Of a stretch of DNA of 64,000 bases, positions 11,755-22,019 are shown in pieces. Position numbers and translations under genes: made by a program. The DNA is from Agrypnia vestita (lineage: Eukaryota > Arthropoda > Insecta > Trichoptera > Phryganeidae). A model generated the notes under the pieces. That model had not been told where the DNA came from and did not search any database. It saw only the letters and a program-made list of their open reading frames with translations. The DNA lies in the NCBI GenBank assembly GCA_016648135.1, contig JADDOH010024890.1, positions 48,886 to 112,885 on the forward strand. Reading direction: 5' to 3'. Every line of letters starts with the position of its first letter. Position 1 is the stretch's first letter.

Positions 11755-11875
11755 AATTACACCTGATGATGAGAGGGACTGCTTCTCTCCAAACAGCAGT
11801 TGTGACAAAAATAACTCAACGTGTGTGTATTACAAAGTTAAATTTAATATAAATTAAAATGGCTAACGATGCGTT
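11755..11875 (+). repeat. Penelope terminal repeat, family III, with broken hammerhead
   Basis: CCTGATGATGAGAGGGACTG then CTTCTCTCCAAAC preserves the CUGAUGA box, the extra U and a perfect GAGAG/CUCUC helix II. GAAAC has become CAAAC, so the conserved G12 is lost. It then runs into AACTCAACGTGTGTGTATTA, the shared downstream unit also seen at 21200 and 49940. Confidence 0.65.
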
Positions 11876-12229
11876 CTTTCAGCGCGAAACCTAGAACAAG
11901 GCTACAGAAATGACAAAGAGGAGTGTCCAGGTGCGCTCTTCATAGGTTGTCGGGCGTAGTGATTGAAATGGAAATGGTTTTGATGGGGAGCGGGGTGATA
12001 GTGCAGAGACGGGGGTTGAAAGCAATTGAGGGTGTATACTACATACGTGTAGCAACTTCCTACGGTAAAAAGTCTATTTGTATCCAGTGCCATAGATCGA
12101 TACCCTGACCATGGAAATTGTACAAGCGATTTCGGTTGAGTGACATATTTACTGTGGCTTATAAATATTTAATGTGTTATACCACCTAAAGGCGTAAAAC
12201 AAATACACTCATATAATTTTTTTATGATG

Positions 12230-12440
12230 TAACTATTGTACATATATTTTTTTTTATAAATAGATATACGAACACGGAATAAGTGGCGCATCAATATTCT
12301 TATTATTCTCAAATAAAGCTTAAGGCTTGTGCTATGTAGGTAAACAAGACTAAATTGCTGGTGTCCTGGAAAGGGGCTTGAACCACGGACCGATGGATCA
12401 CTAGGTGAGAGTCATGAACGCTGCACATTGGTTAACATTT
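12230..12440 (-). repeat. tRNA-derived SINE, family S1, fullest copy
   Basis: On the minus strand: a tRNA-like head with TCACCTAGTGATCCA and box B GTGGTTCAAGCCCC, then the family body (GACACCAGCAATTTAGTCTT, CTTTATTTGAGAATAATAAG, AATATTGATGCGCCACTTAT), then an A-rich tail. The same body recurs at 2965, 55620 and 60106. The box B is close to GGTTCRANYCC, consistent with a tRNA-derived RNA polymerase III promoter. Confidence 0.65.
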
Positions 12441-12599
12441 TTCATTAACTAATTATTTTGAAAATTTAAAAATAGCGGAGCTCCCTGATATTCCGCAAAG
12501 GTCGTTCTCCATGGTGCACGCAGTTGGTAGAAGGTTTGAGTGAAAAATAAGTTTTTTTTTTGTGTTAATGAGATCCGTTAGAGCCGTTAACCCTAGTTT

Positions 12600-12830
12600 A
12601 TATTTATAGAATCTTTTTGGTGACCCACGGAGAGGCGGCGGTAACGGCATGCGTTAGGCGGTCGGTTCGGGTTTGCTGGCCCGGGGTTCAAGCCCCATCT
12701 CCGGTTCGAACGAAATTACGGGCCTTACACAACTTTACGGGCGGACAGACAGACAGACAGACAGTCGAACAGACGGACGAACAGAACAGACAACGAAATT
12801 ATTTTATTCAATTATCCGCAAACATGTGAA
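12600..12830 (+). repeat. tRNA-derived SINE, family S2
   Basis: GAGAGGCGGCGGTAACGGCA then GGGTTTGCTGGCCCGGGGTTCAAGCCCCATCTCC gives a box B-like GGGGTTCAAGCCCC hairpin. It continues with a GAACGAAATTACGG block and a (CAGA)n tract (12744-12764). The minus-strand copy at 23440-23590 shares the whole head (GGGTTTGCTGGCCCGCGGTT on the minus strand), which shows this is an interspersed repeat. Confidence 0.6.
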
Positions 12831-12839
12831 AAATCACGG

Positions 12840-13165
12840 GAAATAATCTAAATATAATAATTTAGTTATCCGTCTGTCTGTCTACCTGTAACGTCCGAAA
12901 ATTGCTGTTACGCTAAAATTTTAACAACGACACTGAAGAGTTGCGGGCGCCCGAGTGTGATGCAATCAGCGCACGGCTCAGGCAACACACCAAATTAAAC
13001 GGTCTCGAAATTTTTACATTATTATTTTATTATATTTATCTAGTTTTAGTTTAAGCGAATAAAGTCAATTTAAAGAAACAAATGGTTTTCTATTCATGAA
13101 TTTTCAGCTTCAAAATGCTGCAATTATCATGTCCCGTGATTTATCACGGATGTACGACTAGTAAT
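12840..13165 (+). repeat. Interspersed repeat family D, copy 1
   Basis: The block CGGCTCAGGCAACAC ... CACCAAATTAAACGGTCT ... TTTAAGCGAATAAAGTCAAT ... GGTTTTCTATTCATGAAT recurs at 47760-47990. It also recurs in reverse at 31076-31660, where it is split by a family C insertion. It ends near ACGACTAGTAA. There is no ORF, and its class is unknown. Confidence 0.65.
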
Positions 13166-13251
13166 AATTAATTGACGACCTTTGCGTGTAACCTTAGCCG
13201 CGAGCTGATTAACGTGTCACTTCCGGACCTCATTAGCGGCTAGTCATCATC

Positions 13252-13361
13252 AGTGTTGTTGTTGTAATACCAGTCTAACTCCAGCGAGTTACCGACAGAC
13301 AGACGTACGTTCGAAATTAGGATAGTGGATACCTTTTATTTCAAACCTGAGAAAATGTCAG
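13252..13361 (+). other. Candidate first exon of an unidentified gene
   Basis: An arthropod initiator-like ATCAGTG is at 13249-13255. The sequence between it and the ATG at 13355 (context GAGAAAATG) is richer in GC than its surroundings. Two codons later comes TCAG|GTATGT, a good donor. No TATA box is obvious and no downstream exon could be matched, so this may be fortuitous. Confidence 0.25.
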
Positions 13362-13369
13362 GTATGTGG

Positions 13370-14190
13370 TTTTATCACACGGGCAATAGGTGAAGTAAAA
13401 TATTTAATGTCGACTTCTAAATTATGCACAGCAGTTTGATGTAGTCACCTAATGATGTTTGAATTGCTTGCTGTAGTATATATGTATATAATGGTAGGCA
13501 TGTAGCCCTGTAGATTATTACGCCATCAAGCATATTGATATATTTCCAAGAAAGCTTTTATTATATAGCTTGGAAAGCTATATAACCGGGGTGTCAAAAT
13601 TTCACTAAAGAAATCGATAGGCGTACACACAATTTAATATATATTACGATAAACATCAACGTAAAGTTTGTGCACACTGGTGAAAAGTACTTACTTTTCT
13701 GTGTTTATTGTCTTTGTTATATTATTGTGTACATTAGGTGTACTCCGGGTCGCAGGAGTGCGTGTTGCCCTGCGGCTTGGCGAGGAGGCTGCGTTTAGCA
13801 TTAAAATAATGCCAACCAGGCGGCGAACGTGCTGGGCCGATATGGATACTCTGCGCATAAAACGGCCCAGGGTGTGTGGTGGGTCCCCTTCACTAGTGAA
13901 AAGTACTGGTGGATTGTCAAATAATTTCTTATGCGTGCGTTGAAACTGTACAAAACGTTTGATATAAATAGTAAATACAACGTTATTCAGCAAGTTTTGA
14001 TCTTAATTTCAATTTCAATCAGAAAATAAAGCAAATTTGGAACCACAAAATGATCAATATTGTCATGGGACGTAACGTTGAAAAAACTAAATCAATTTAA
14101 TTTTTATATTAATTTACCAAGTTATTGGACACGAACTAAATCGTAGTAACTCTTAAAATTACAGTTAGTAAATTTTTCTAGCATAAAGCA
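13370..14190. other. No gene recognised
   Basis: 13735-13900 is GC-richer and open on both strands (overlapping frames of about 90-100 codons), but the peptides are low-complexity Arg/Ser/Pro mixtures with no family resemblance. I do not call a gene. Confidence 0.3.
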
Positions 14191-14199
14191 CATGTTTAT

Positions 14200-14600
14200 T
14201 TTTACACCGTTTCTTTATTCGCAATATTTCAAATTGCTACAATCACTTTCTAGAAGACTCCATTCAATATTCGCACGTAAAAAACTTCTCGTCCGCCGGT
14301 AGGGACTTTATTTACTATCACTGGAATATACTCGATGGTTACACACAGTACTCGCTCCGTCGATAATTTCGCGCCCGTTAAACGTCACGAATGACTGACC
14401 TCGCGTCGCATGACGCTCTTGTATTTATAGGTAAATAAAAGTTTTCTCGGTCTTTCGTTTTTTTTACGACCAATACACAGTCGTTTCGAGAGACTTGTGG
14501 AGCGTTCCAGAGATTACAAGAGACTCTAGAAGACTCCAGACTATTCCATAGAGTTTTTGCCTTCGAGAAATTTCGCAGATAAGTTAAAACAGCGCTCAAC
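14200..14600 (-). repeat. LTR-like promoter block 1
   Basis: On the minus strand: TTCTAGA/GGAAC heat-shock-element-like half sites, CCTATAAATAC TATA box (14421-14411 region), an initiator GGTCAGTCATT about 33 nt after the TATA, then CCAGTGATAGTAAATAAAG and a second AATAAAG. The downstream part (CCTACCGG...GAGAAGTTTT...GTGCGAA) is shared with the plus-strand block at 42.56-43.0 kb. Promoter, start and polyadenylation signals within ~400 bp are what an LTR carries. No internal retroelement genes adjoin it. Confidence 0.45.
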
Positions 14601-14659
14601 TTTTTTGGTTTTTGGTTTAACATCTCGTTATAATATTTCTCTAAGACATTTTCAAGCAT

Positions 14660-15340
14660 TCTTAAAAAATATTTACAAATTTACTCTATTCGATGCCAAG
14701 TGTATATAGTCTGGGCAATGGTAAGTGAATGTGGTAGTTTATTTTCACATTTTCGCAGTAGAAAATGTCTTCTGAACGCACTGACATAGGGTCTCCGAGA
14801 CGTATAATAGAAAAAATATTTATGAATCTCGCTATGAATTTACATACATTTTATTTGTTTGAAAGATCGACCTGGGTACCGCGTCTGAAAAATGAGGAAT
14901 ATGAAATAATATATACGTACTTAAAAATGTATGTTGTAACATCAAATATAATCTACCTCTCATTTTTCTTTTAAAAATAAATATGAAAAATAATAGCCTC
15001 CCCTACATAATCATTTGCTGGGAAATACGTTATTCAAGGCTTGGCGAACTTTCGTGAAAATAAGGGGTTGAAAACAGCCTTCTTTACGCTGTCAATTTTA
15101 TAAAACTTATACACAGTACAATTTTTGACAGCGGATAGAAGTAAGATTACAAAAATATATGAAGTTCATAGAATAAAAATTGCTTTTTAAATAAATCTTC
15201 TAAAAGAACCCTTAAACAATATTTTTTAAATGTTATAATTCGTTAATGACGATGCCTGAGGAGAAAAAACATACATATTATGGTGTTCCATAATCGAACC
15301 TATATTTTTATCGTCCAAACAAATGGAGAACGGGATTGGA
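14660..15340. other. No gene seen
   Basis: AT-rich spacer. The 69-codon frame at 14765 has no recognisable domain and I do not support it as a gene. Confidence 0.3.
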
Positions 15341-15351
15341 TAAGTAGATAC

Positions 15352-15558
15352 CAGGGGCGTGCAGTGGGAACTGCACGTTGACTTCAATCGCAGCATGACT
15401 TTTACGTTACCAATTATTTGGAAAAAAAATTGGGAGAAAACATATATTTTGTACAATTGTTATCATCTGTAGCATAAATATTTGATTTCTATTTTTTTCC
15501 AAAATATACTTACGTTTACAAAAAAGTCATGCTTCAATGTTCCCACTGCACGCGCCTG
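15352..15558. mobile_element. hAT-type MITE, 207 bp, with 8-bp target duplication
   Basis: Terminal inverted repeats CAGGGGCGTGCAGTGGGA / TCCCACTGCACGCGCCTG. The element is bounded by a perfect direct repeat GTAGATAC (15344-15351 and 15559-15566). An 8-bp duplication and a CAG-start TIR place it in the hAT superfamily. It encodes nothing and needs transposase from elsewhere. It is related by TIR to the 17530-18411 element. Confidence 0.85.
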
Positions 15559-15579
15559 GTAGATACATTCCCCAAAATT

Positions 15580-15905
15580 CGTGCTGAAGTTGCTAACAAT
15601 AGAGCAGCTTTATTATGATAATGTATCCGGCCGATCTCCACATCTAGTTCAGTCTTTCTTGACCGAACAGCATTCCTCTGGTTTTTCAGAGTCCCTACCC
15701 TCCCGACATGACTCCGTGTGATTTTTGGCTTTCCCCCAAGCTAAAAATGCCCCCAATTTGAATCAAGATAAGATATTATGCGAAACGCGACGGCCCAGCT
15801 GAACATCATTCCAAAAGACGCGTTTTAGAAGTGTTTCCAACAATGACGGGACCACTGGGAGAAGTGTGTGCATTACCAGGAGCTAAATTGAAGGAGATTA
15901 GAGTA
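15580..15905 (+). pseudogene. Mariner transposase C-terminal fragment (decayed)
   Basis: Shifting frames recover ALLYYDNVSGRSPHLVQ, PDMTPCDFWLFP, NAPNLNQDKIL and the closing AF-KCFQQ-RDHWEKCVHYQ. These are the second catalytic Asp region, the S-P-D-x-x-P-x-D-F/Y motif and the C-terminal K-C-F-x-x-W ... R-W-x-K-C-V signature of mariner transposases. Several stops and frameshifts show that it is long dead. The wording of the motifs (TPCDFWLFPKLK-like) is of a different subfamily from the 61.9-kb copy. Confidence 0.65.
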
Positions 15906-16185
15906 AGTATAGTTGTAGTACTGTCAACACCCATAAATGAACTATGGGGGTATTTTATTTATGCCGGTAAAATGTATCGACGATCGAATTTCGCAAACCC
16001 AGGTCTGGTAAAAAGATCAAATGAAATAAGGATGGCATGGTATTCACAGAATGTGGTCGTTTATTGCACTTAATCTACATTAAAATATGTTACATTGTTA
16101 GTTTTGGACGTGATAAAATCTTGCCAACATTTCATAATTACAATTAATAAAAATGAGCTTATTTTCACCACTTTTGTATTGAAAA

Positions 16186-16228
16186 ATATCAACATGTTTC
16201 AGAGCTCATGGCCTCTTCGTCGGGATAC
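16186..16228 (-). ncRNA. Hammerhead ribozyme-like motif, family V (core base changed)
   Basis: Minus strand from 16228: helix I GUAUC, core CCGACGA (U4 changed to C), helix II AGAG/CUCU, GAA, palindromic helix III ACA/UGU, cleavage-position U, then GAUAU, which pairs with GUAUC over five positions (one G-U). All helices form. The C in place of U4 probably impairs cleavage. The surrounding 16.14-16.3 kb resembles Penelope terminal sequence. Confidence 0.45.
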
Positions 16229-16452
16229 AATCGTATACTAACGAATTATATTAAAAAATCGAAGTACAGACAATCAAAACATAAAAACATATATATGGAA
16301 AATTAATAATAATGAGGTACCTACTTAACATGAAAACAAATTTAAAAAATAACTATTTTTTTTTCAATCGATTGAGCAACATTGTAGAATGACATTTTAA
16401 AAATATATTGATTATTTTATTTGTATATATCTACTTTTATATTAGTATTAAT

Positions 16453-16745
16453 TGAGATAATAGAGCAAATACAAACAGACAGTTACTCAACATAGTAAAG
16501 CTCCGTAAAATTTCACACTTTGATCATCTAATGAGAGGCGAAATGTACTCCATCCTTTAGCTCGTCATGAAGGGGAAGATTGAGGGTCGCAGAGGGGTCG
16601 GAAGGAGGCGGCAATCCTAGCTTCGAAGCATCCGTGAGTAGACCGGGATAAGAAGCGTGGAAGAGCTGCTCCGCACTGCCCTGGACAGGGAAACTTTCTC
16701 CCAGATGATCGCCAACGTCGGGGGACCCGCCAGGGCACATGAAGA
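16453..16745 (+). pseudogene. RTE-like LINE ORF2 C-terminal fragment
   Basis: The stretch encodes, with frame changes, KGKIEGRRG-GRRR, S-LR, W-GI-S-EELFRTALDRE, F-QMIA. It is the same as the minus-strand fragment at 31968-32180. That is the Arg-rich tail ('GRR..W...R') found at the end of many arthropod RTE-type ORFs. Stops in all frames show it is dead. Confidence 0.6.
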
Positions 16746-17099
16746 AGAAGATGATGCAATGGTAATTTCTGAAACATGTTGGTGGAAATACTAATATAAA
16801 AGTAGATTTATACAAATAAAATAATCAACATTTATTTTAGATAACTTTTTGTAAATATGACCTGGTTATTTATAATATTCAATTTACTATTAACACTTTT
16901 CCTTATTTACAAAATTTCTAATTTATCAAACTGTGATTTTGTGTAATTTGTATGTAAAATTCATAAACCCTCATTAATATTAAAATAATGATCCATAGCC
17001 AAAAGATGGTTAGAAAAGTTGGAATAATTATTTCAATACAAAAGTGGTGAAAACAAAGTTCCTTTTTATTAGTTATATTAATAATGTCATGACACAATT

Positions 17100-17350
17100 A
17101 TTTTGCTCATTTTGAAGAAGTTTCGTAATTACGTCTGCAACCCGGGAGACGCGTCTAAATAAAGTGAGTTAGTCTGACCTGTCGGCTGCTGCCCTCCACT
17201 GGTCAAAGATCATGGGACCCCTAGCGTCGAGCGGCTGTGTTATCTCGGCGGAATGCACCAGTAAATTGCATCGCTAGATGGCGCCTCAAGTTTGTAGCAC
17301 ACCGCGAAATTAATAGTGAATGCAAGTCGAGGAAAAGCTTCTTAAAAGTT
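17100..17350. other. GC-richer island, unassigned
   Basis: 17135-17345 is clearly richer in GC than its flanks (ACCCGGGAGACGCGTC, GGCTGCTGCCCTCC, GATGGCGCCTC) and is seen once only in the window. No frame is open and no tRNA or repeat match is apparent. It could be the end of an LTR or a regulatory region. Confidence 0.25.
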
Positions 17351-17529
17351 GTCACACCAACGCGGAGGGAGTTAATAGATGATTGCAAAAGGCAAATCTG
17401 GAGATAACCAAAAGAATTGCTGTAATGCTATAATATATGCTCAAATTTAGGATGTATGAAAAACCTGGAAAAACAGAAAAATTTCAGGATTCACGGTTGG
17501 CATATGATACCATATAGGATCCTAAATAT

Positions 17530-18411
17530 CAGTGGCGTGCAGTGGGTATAAACTTAGGTTATGCTTTGACCGACTATATACCTATATTAAGAATATATAT
17601 ATACGCATATGCCTATAAGAGTATATACATTTAAAAAAAATTAACTATATAATATAATGAACTATTTTGAGTAGCTTCAATCCACAAAAATAACTGCACT
17701 ATAAAAGAAGTATTTTAAACAATATTTCCTAAATGAATAAATATTTAATATAGGTATAGCTAATACGGCGAAAAATTTCAATATATTTCGAAGACGGTTT
17801 ATATACATATAATTAAATCGGGAACAATACTAATTTCAGATATACATTTCTTTTCACAAAAATAAATCAAACATTTTATGATATCATTATGATATGACAG
17901 ATGGTATTTGTCGTTTTTTTTCGTATTTACATTTACCATAGAAAAGACATAGAATTTACACCGAAAGTTTTAGGTGGAATTTGTAAAAAATAACATTTCT
18001 ACACGTCGTGTCCGTAGTTCTCACCTGTCATAGGACCTTTCGAAGAAGGATGCTATTACACAAAACTCGCAGTACTAAAAATACACGTTTTTTTTCTCGA
18101 CTTGACTATATCTATGGAACAAATTGGTTGGCAAAAAAAATGAAGAATTGACATGAAGTTAAGCACAGGAAAATCGGAAATAAAACTTCTAGGACGAATT
18201 ACGGCTAGAATTTTAAATCGGAAAAAAAACAGATACGTCACGTTAAATGGAAACGTCAGAAATAAAACTTCTAGCCGTAGAACGAATTACCTACGGCTAG
18301 AATTTTAAATCAACTTTTTCTTAAGATAAGGATTATTTAATTAATATTTGTTATTTGTTAGAATCTTTACTAATGCACAGCTTTTTTGCTTGTATTTGCT
18401 GCACGCCACTG
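17530..18411. mobile_element. Non-autonomous hAT element, 882 bp, with 8-bp target duplication
   Basis: Ends CAGTGGCGTGCAG ... CTGCACGCCACTG, flanked by an exact 8-bp duplication CTAAATAT (17522-17529 and 18412-18419). This is diagnostic of hAT transposition. The interior is AT-rich, contains an internal duplication (AAAACTTCTAG...CGGCTAGAATTTTAAAT, about 18180-18310) and has no transposase frame. The intact duplication suggests a fairly recent insertion. Confidence 0.88.
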
Positions 18412-18584
18412 CTAAATATCTCCTAGTGGGACGATACTTACTGACGAAATTTGCATATTAGGCAGTTTTTTAAGATGCATGTAAAAATAAATAAGTATGT
18501 TATAGGTTACTATTAATAATTAAGCCAACACCAAAATGATAGAAACCTTGTAAAAAATGTTTTTTTTAAATTTTTGCACGGTTT

Positions 18585-18822
18585 TTATCATTTTATTCGA
18601 CAAAGCGAATGAATTTTTCATAACCGACATAAGTTAATGTAATGATAGTTTAACTTTTTGCAAAAAATAAATAAGGAATATTGAAAATAAAATGCCAACT
18701 TTGATATTGCATATCTCCATAACTATTGATATTAGACTATGGTTGCTTGAACATTCTAGACTCATAACATAGTCAGGAATCTACCTGCCAAGTTTCTTCT
18801 GCTGGCTCTGACACACCCTGTA
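18585..18822 (+). repeat. Palindromic repeat family E, half copy
   Basis: Shares GAATGAATTTTTCATAACCG, GCATATCTCCATAACTATTG and the terminal ACACCCTGTATA with the right half of the 40079-40586 palindrome. The left half is missing. Confidence 0.6.
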
Positions 18823-18829
18823 TATATGT

Positions 18830-20440
18830 ATATAAAAAATATCTTTCAAAAAATATATTGCACTCGAAAGTCTTATATTCAATAAAAATCACTTAAACAC
18901 TACAGAAAAAACGCTAAGAAGCTTCGTTTGGATCGCTCCCTCGGTGTAAGCGTGAGGGGTTGGTTTCTCTGTATCACGCTTAAGCCCCATTTCAAAAAAT
19001 TACCAGAACTTTATGACCGTTGTATAACGAATGTTTTAAATCTGTTTGGTGGAATTATTAAACACCCAGAGGTCCTCTTTTTGTGGTTAATTAAAAAAGG
19101 CTTTTTTGAGTATTTTTTTTTCACAAAAGTAATGCATTGTAATTCCCTGCCTCGTGTGGATTACCGTCAAGTAACTTTTTTATGGCATCACTTTTTCGAT
19201 AGATTTTGATTAGGGTTGACATTATTATGGTCCTGTTTGTTGACCAATTTGCAAGTTTTTTGACGAGTTCTGCTTTTGTAACAAATTTGTATGTTGGTTC
19301 ACCAAAAACACCGAGGTTTCCATTTATTTTTTATCGCTTTTAACAAAAATAATGGCGAAAATGTGAAAAAAATTAAAATCCCGTACTTTTCAGTTTTTTT
19401 TAAATTGAAGATTTGTTAATGTTTGGTAAATTTATATTCGAAGGGAAATCTTTTCTGAAATCTCAACATGAATACATGTTGACTTCTTTATATGAAACAT
19501 AATAATTGCTAACTATACTTGACTTCTCTGATTAAACTGTTTATACAAACTATTAATGACTATACATTTCTAAATATAAATATGATTTTATACATTACAT
19601 AAAATGTAACTCTTATGGTCTAAAGTGAATTCCACGCGAGGGAAGCTGCGGGCACAGCTATAAGAGATAAAGTGCATTGCATGGCTTGGACTCATTGAAG
19701 ATACAAAGTATATAATACGATACGATACAAATTTAATAGTTTTCGTGCGGCTCTGCGAGTATTGTCACAGAAATCGGTATTTTGCGGCAGAGATTTCACG
19801 TCTTTTAATGAAAGCAATTTTCGAGTTGCGCGCGCACCCACAGCCACGCACGCATATCTGAAAGGACCACTCTGATAGGCCCATTTGTTAATATTATAAT
19901 GTATGTAGTTGTATGTAATGATGTCACAATGAATGCTCGGTAAAATGTTTTTTCGGAGTAGGTAATTTCATAACTACGGTTTTGTCGCGAGAGTTTAAGC
20001 AAAACGGTCAATATTAATAATAGTAAGGATCGCAGAATCCAAAAAAATTATACACGTTGCACTAATATTGTAATGCATTTGAAAGCGTTACAATTTGACA
20101 AGCGGCAAAATATGCGCGTCATCGAACTATTTCGTGTTTCTTGATTTTTGTCCATTGTTGAAATTTTAAATTCGAAACTCGCATAAAGTAGGTACCTAAG
20201 TTGGACATTAGTTGTTTATTGTATTTTACAGTGAGAGCACGTTAGTGTGGAAATATTTGAAACAGCTGAAAAGGTTTTGCATTTCGTTTATGTCCCTTTA
20301 CATAATAATGGTTTGTGTGGTTATTTCGAAAATGTGTTCAAATGTCAAATTGTTATTCACAATTCGCGGTGCAACTATTCTCGTGGACAGCAGACTAGCG
20401 CACTCTATGTTTGATTAAGTGAATTAATATTCCACGGAGC
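18830..20440. other. No gene recognised
   Basis: AT-rich DNA. Frames at 18928-19209 (93 codons) and 20212-20418 (68 codons) show no domain. At 19637-19665 GAGGGAAGCTGCGGGCACAG resembles the common insect repeat terminus 'GAAGCTGCGGGCACAGCTA', so a repeat end is likely there. Confidence 0.3.
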
Positions 20441-20449
20441 TCTGGCGGG

Positions 20450-20533
20450 GAGCTACCAAAGTGACGATATTTGAAGTTTACGTTTGGGCCATTTGCTGTC
20501 GACCGACACTAATAATAGAATAAACCATGATAA
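20450..20533 (+). other. Candidate first coding exon (ATG then GTAAGT)
   Basis: AAACCATGATAAAG|GTAAGTATTG gives a start codon followed after three codons by a consensus 5' splice site. The preceding 80 bp is GC-richer than average. No TATA/Inr pair and no partner exon were found. Weak. Confidence 0.22.
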
Positions 20534-21127
20534 AGGTAAGTATTGTACGAGTTATACGTAATATTATTGTTATATTATATTTTGGTATATTGCGTGTGGT
20601 TTGTGCCGCGTCCATGAGAATTCAATGTGGGTAACCACAAGGGAAAATGAAGGGAGACGAAATTGATAGACATTTAATTCATATGAACTACCTACTCGCA
20701 AGCGGCCAACATATTTCTAAATCGACAAAATACATACCTACATAGTTATGTACACAGCTTTTAGCTTCTCAGCTTGCGGTTTTAGTCTCAGCTGTCAGTT
20801 AAGTTTGTGTGGTTGGGAGGTCCGCCCCCACACCAAAAATCTAGGATCTCGCTGGCGGTTTTCGTAGACCACTAAACAACTAAACAGAACTAAAATCTTT
20901 CGATGAATTCGTTATTGAAAATGAACATCGGTTAGCTTTAATTATTCAAATACTTGGAGGTGCGTTTTCATTTCGTGATCGTTATTTTAAAATAAAAATT
21001 TCTGCTTCAAAATAATCTATGTGTAGGTACCTTTTTATTATAAATATCGAAATTAATATTAATTATCTCCATCACAGGAATATCAAATAGGAGAATGTTA
21101 AGAATTTTAATTTACAATAAATTAAAC

Positions 21128-21245
21128 TTTGTAATACAAACACGTTGTATTGAGAGGGACTCCTCATCTCACAACTATAGTTGTGTCTGGTGTCAAAGAT
21201 AATTCAACGTGTGTGTATTAAAAAGTTTAATTTAATACAGATTAA
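21128..21245 (+). repeat. Penelope terminal repeat fragment, family III
   Basis: TTGAGAGGGACTCCTCATCT ... AACTATAGTTGTG ... TCAACGTGTGTGTATTA and AAGTTTAATTTAATACAGAT match the unit at 11770-11870. The hammerhead core is eroded beyond pairing. No endonuclease remnant is next to it. Confidence 0.5.
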
Positions 21246-21339
21246 AATAATTATATTTTTGATGGAATTGGCGTTTATATTGTAGAGAATCATCATGATT
21301 GATTATTAAAAATATTCCAATTATAATAATTTCGTTGTC

Positions 21340-21660
21340 TGTCCGCCCGCGTCCGTCCGTCCGTCTGTCTGTCTGTCCTCGTAACTTCGTGTAACGTCCG
21401 TAACTAATATAGTAATTTTTTACGATTTTTTTTCGATTTATTTTTACAAAAAAAACGTTTTTTTTCAACAATTTTTTATGATTTTTTAAAAATAAAATAA
21501 AAAAATACAATATTGTTTAGGAAAAGTACGTCACTTTTGACGGGTTACAGCTAGTTTAATTATATTAACATTGTTTTCTCTACTTGACTTTGTAAAAAAA
21601 TATTTTATTTTTCACTACTAGTTTCGAGAAAATCAGAATTTCTCATCGACGGGTGAAGAC
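21340..21660. repeat. Repeat with GTCTGTCC tract; possible degenerate hammerhead on minus strand
   Basis: 21350-21376 is a GTCC/GTCT simple tract joined to GTAACGTCCGTAAC, resembling the SINE/LINE tails at 12740 and 39715, and the block ends near TGACGGGTTACAGCTAG (21539-21555). At 21611-21655 the minus strand reads TTCAC..., GATGAG, an AGAAA/TTTCT-type stem, GAAAC, palindrome ACTAGT, A, GTGAA. This is the layout of the other hammerhead-like motifs, but the CU of the core is lost. Confidence 0.35.
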
Positions 21661-22019
21661 AAACTGTCTACTTTTTGAATAAAGAATTTTAACAATGAAT
21701 AATTAAGTTAAAAATAAATAATGCTTAGGTACTGAAAAAATGAGCCGAAGATACTGGTGTAAGGGTGGTAGTCATTGTAACTGGAATATTGAGAGAAGAG
21801 GAGAAGGTTTTAATGATGGTAATGTTGTTAAGTAAATTTATATCAGAGTTCATTTTTTTTTAAATTTCCAAACATATTAATTTACTTACCCTTACGCGCG
21901 AATGGTAATAATTTAATTATAGTAATAATATTTTACAAACTCGTGTAGAGATAGCAACGTAAATTTAATTCAATATTATTAATAATCTAAAATAATTATA
22001 TTGCACTAAGATATGTAGG

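Larger units (their letters stand above)
16140..17060. repeat. Inverted-repeat element hosting an RTE fragment
   Basis: The short block CACCACTTTTGTATTGAAA (16167-16184) returns inverted at 17030-17050, and ATTTGTATATATCTACTTTT (16419-16438) returns inverted near 16790-16820. Both pairs enclose the LINE fragment at 16453-16745. The structure suggests a palindromic (Penelope-type) terminus that received a LINE piece, or a LINE piece flanked by inverted duplications. Confidence 0.45.

Noticed and set aside
13668..13993. Overlapping 91- and 100-codon frames on opposite strands
   Set aside because: Both are low-complexity, mutually overlapping and without domains; GC-richer sequence simply lacks stops.
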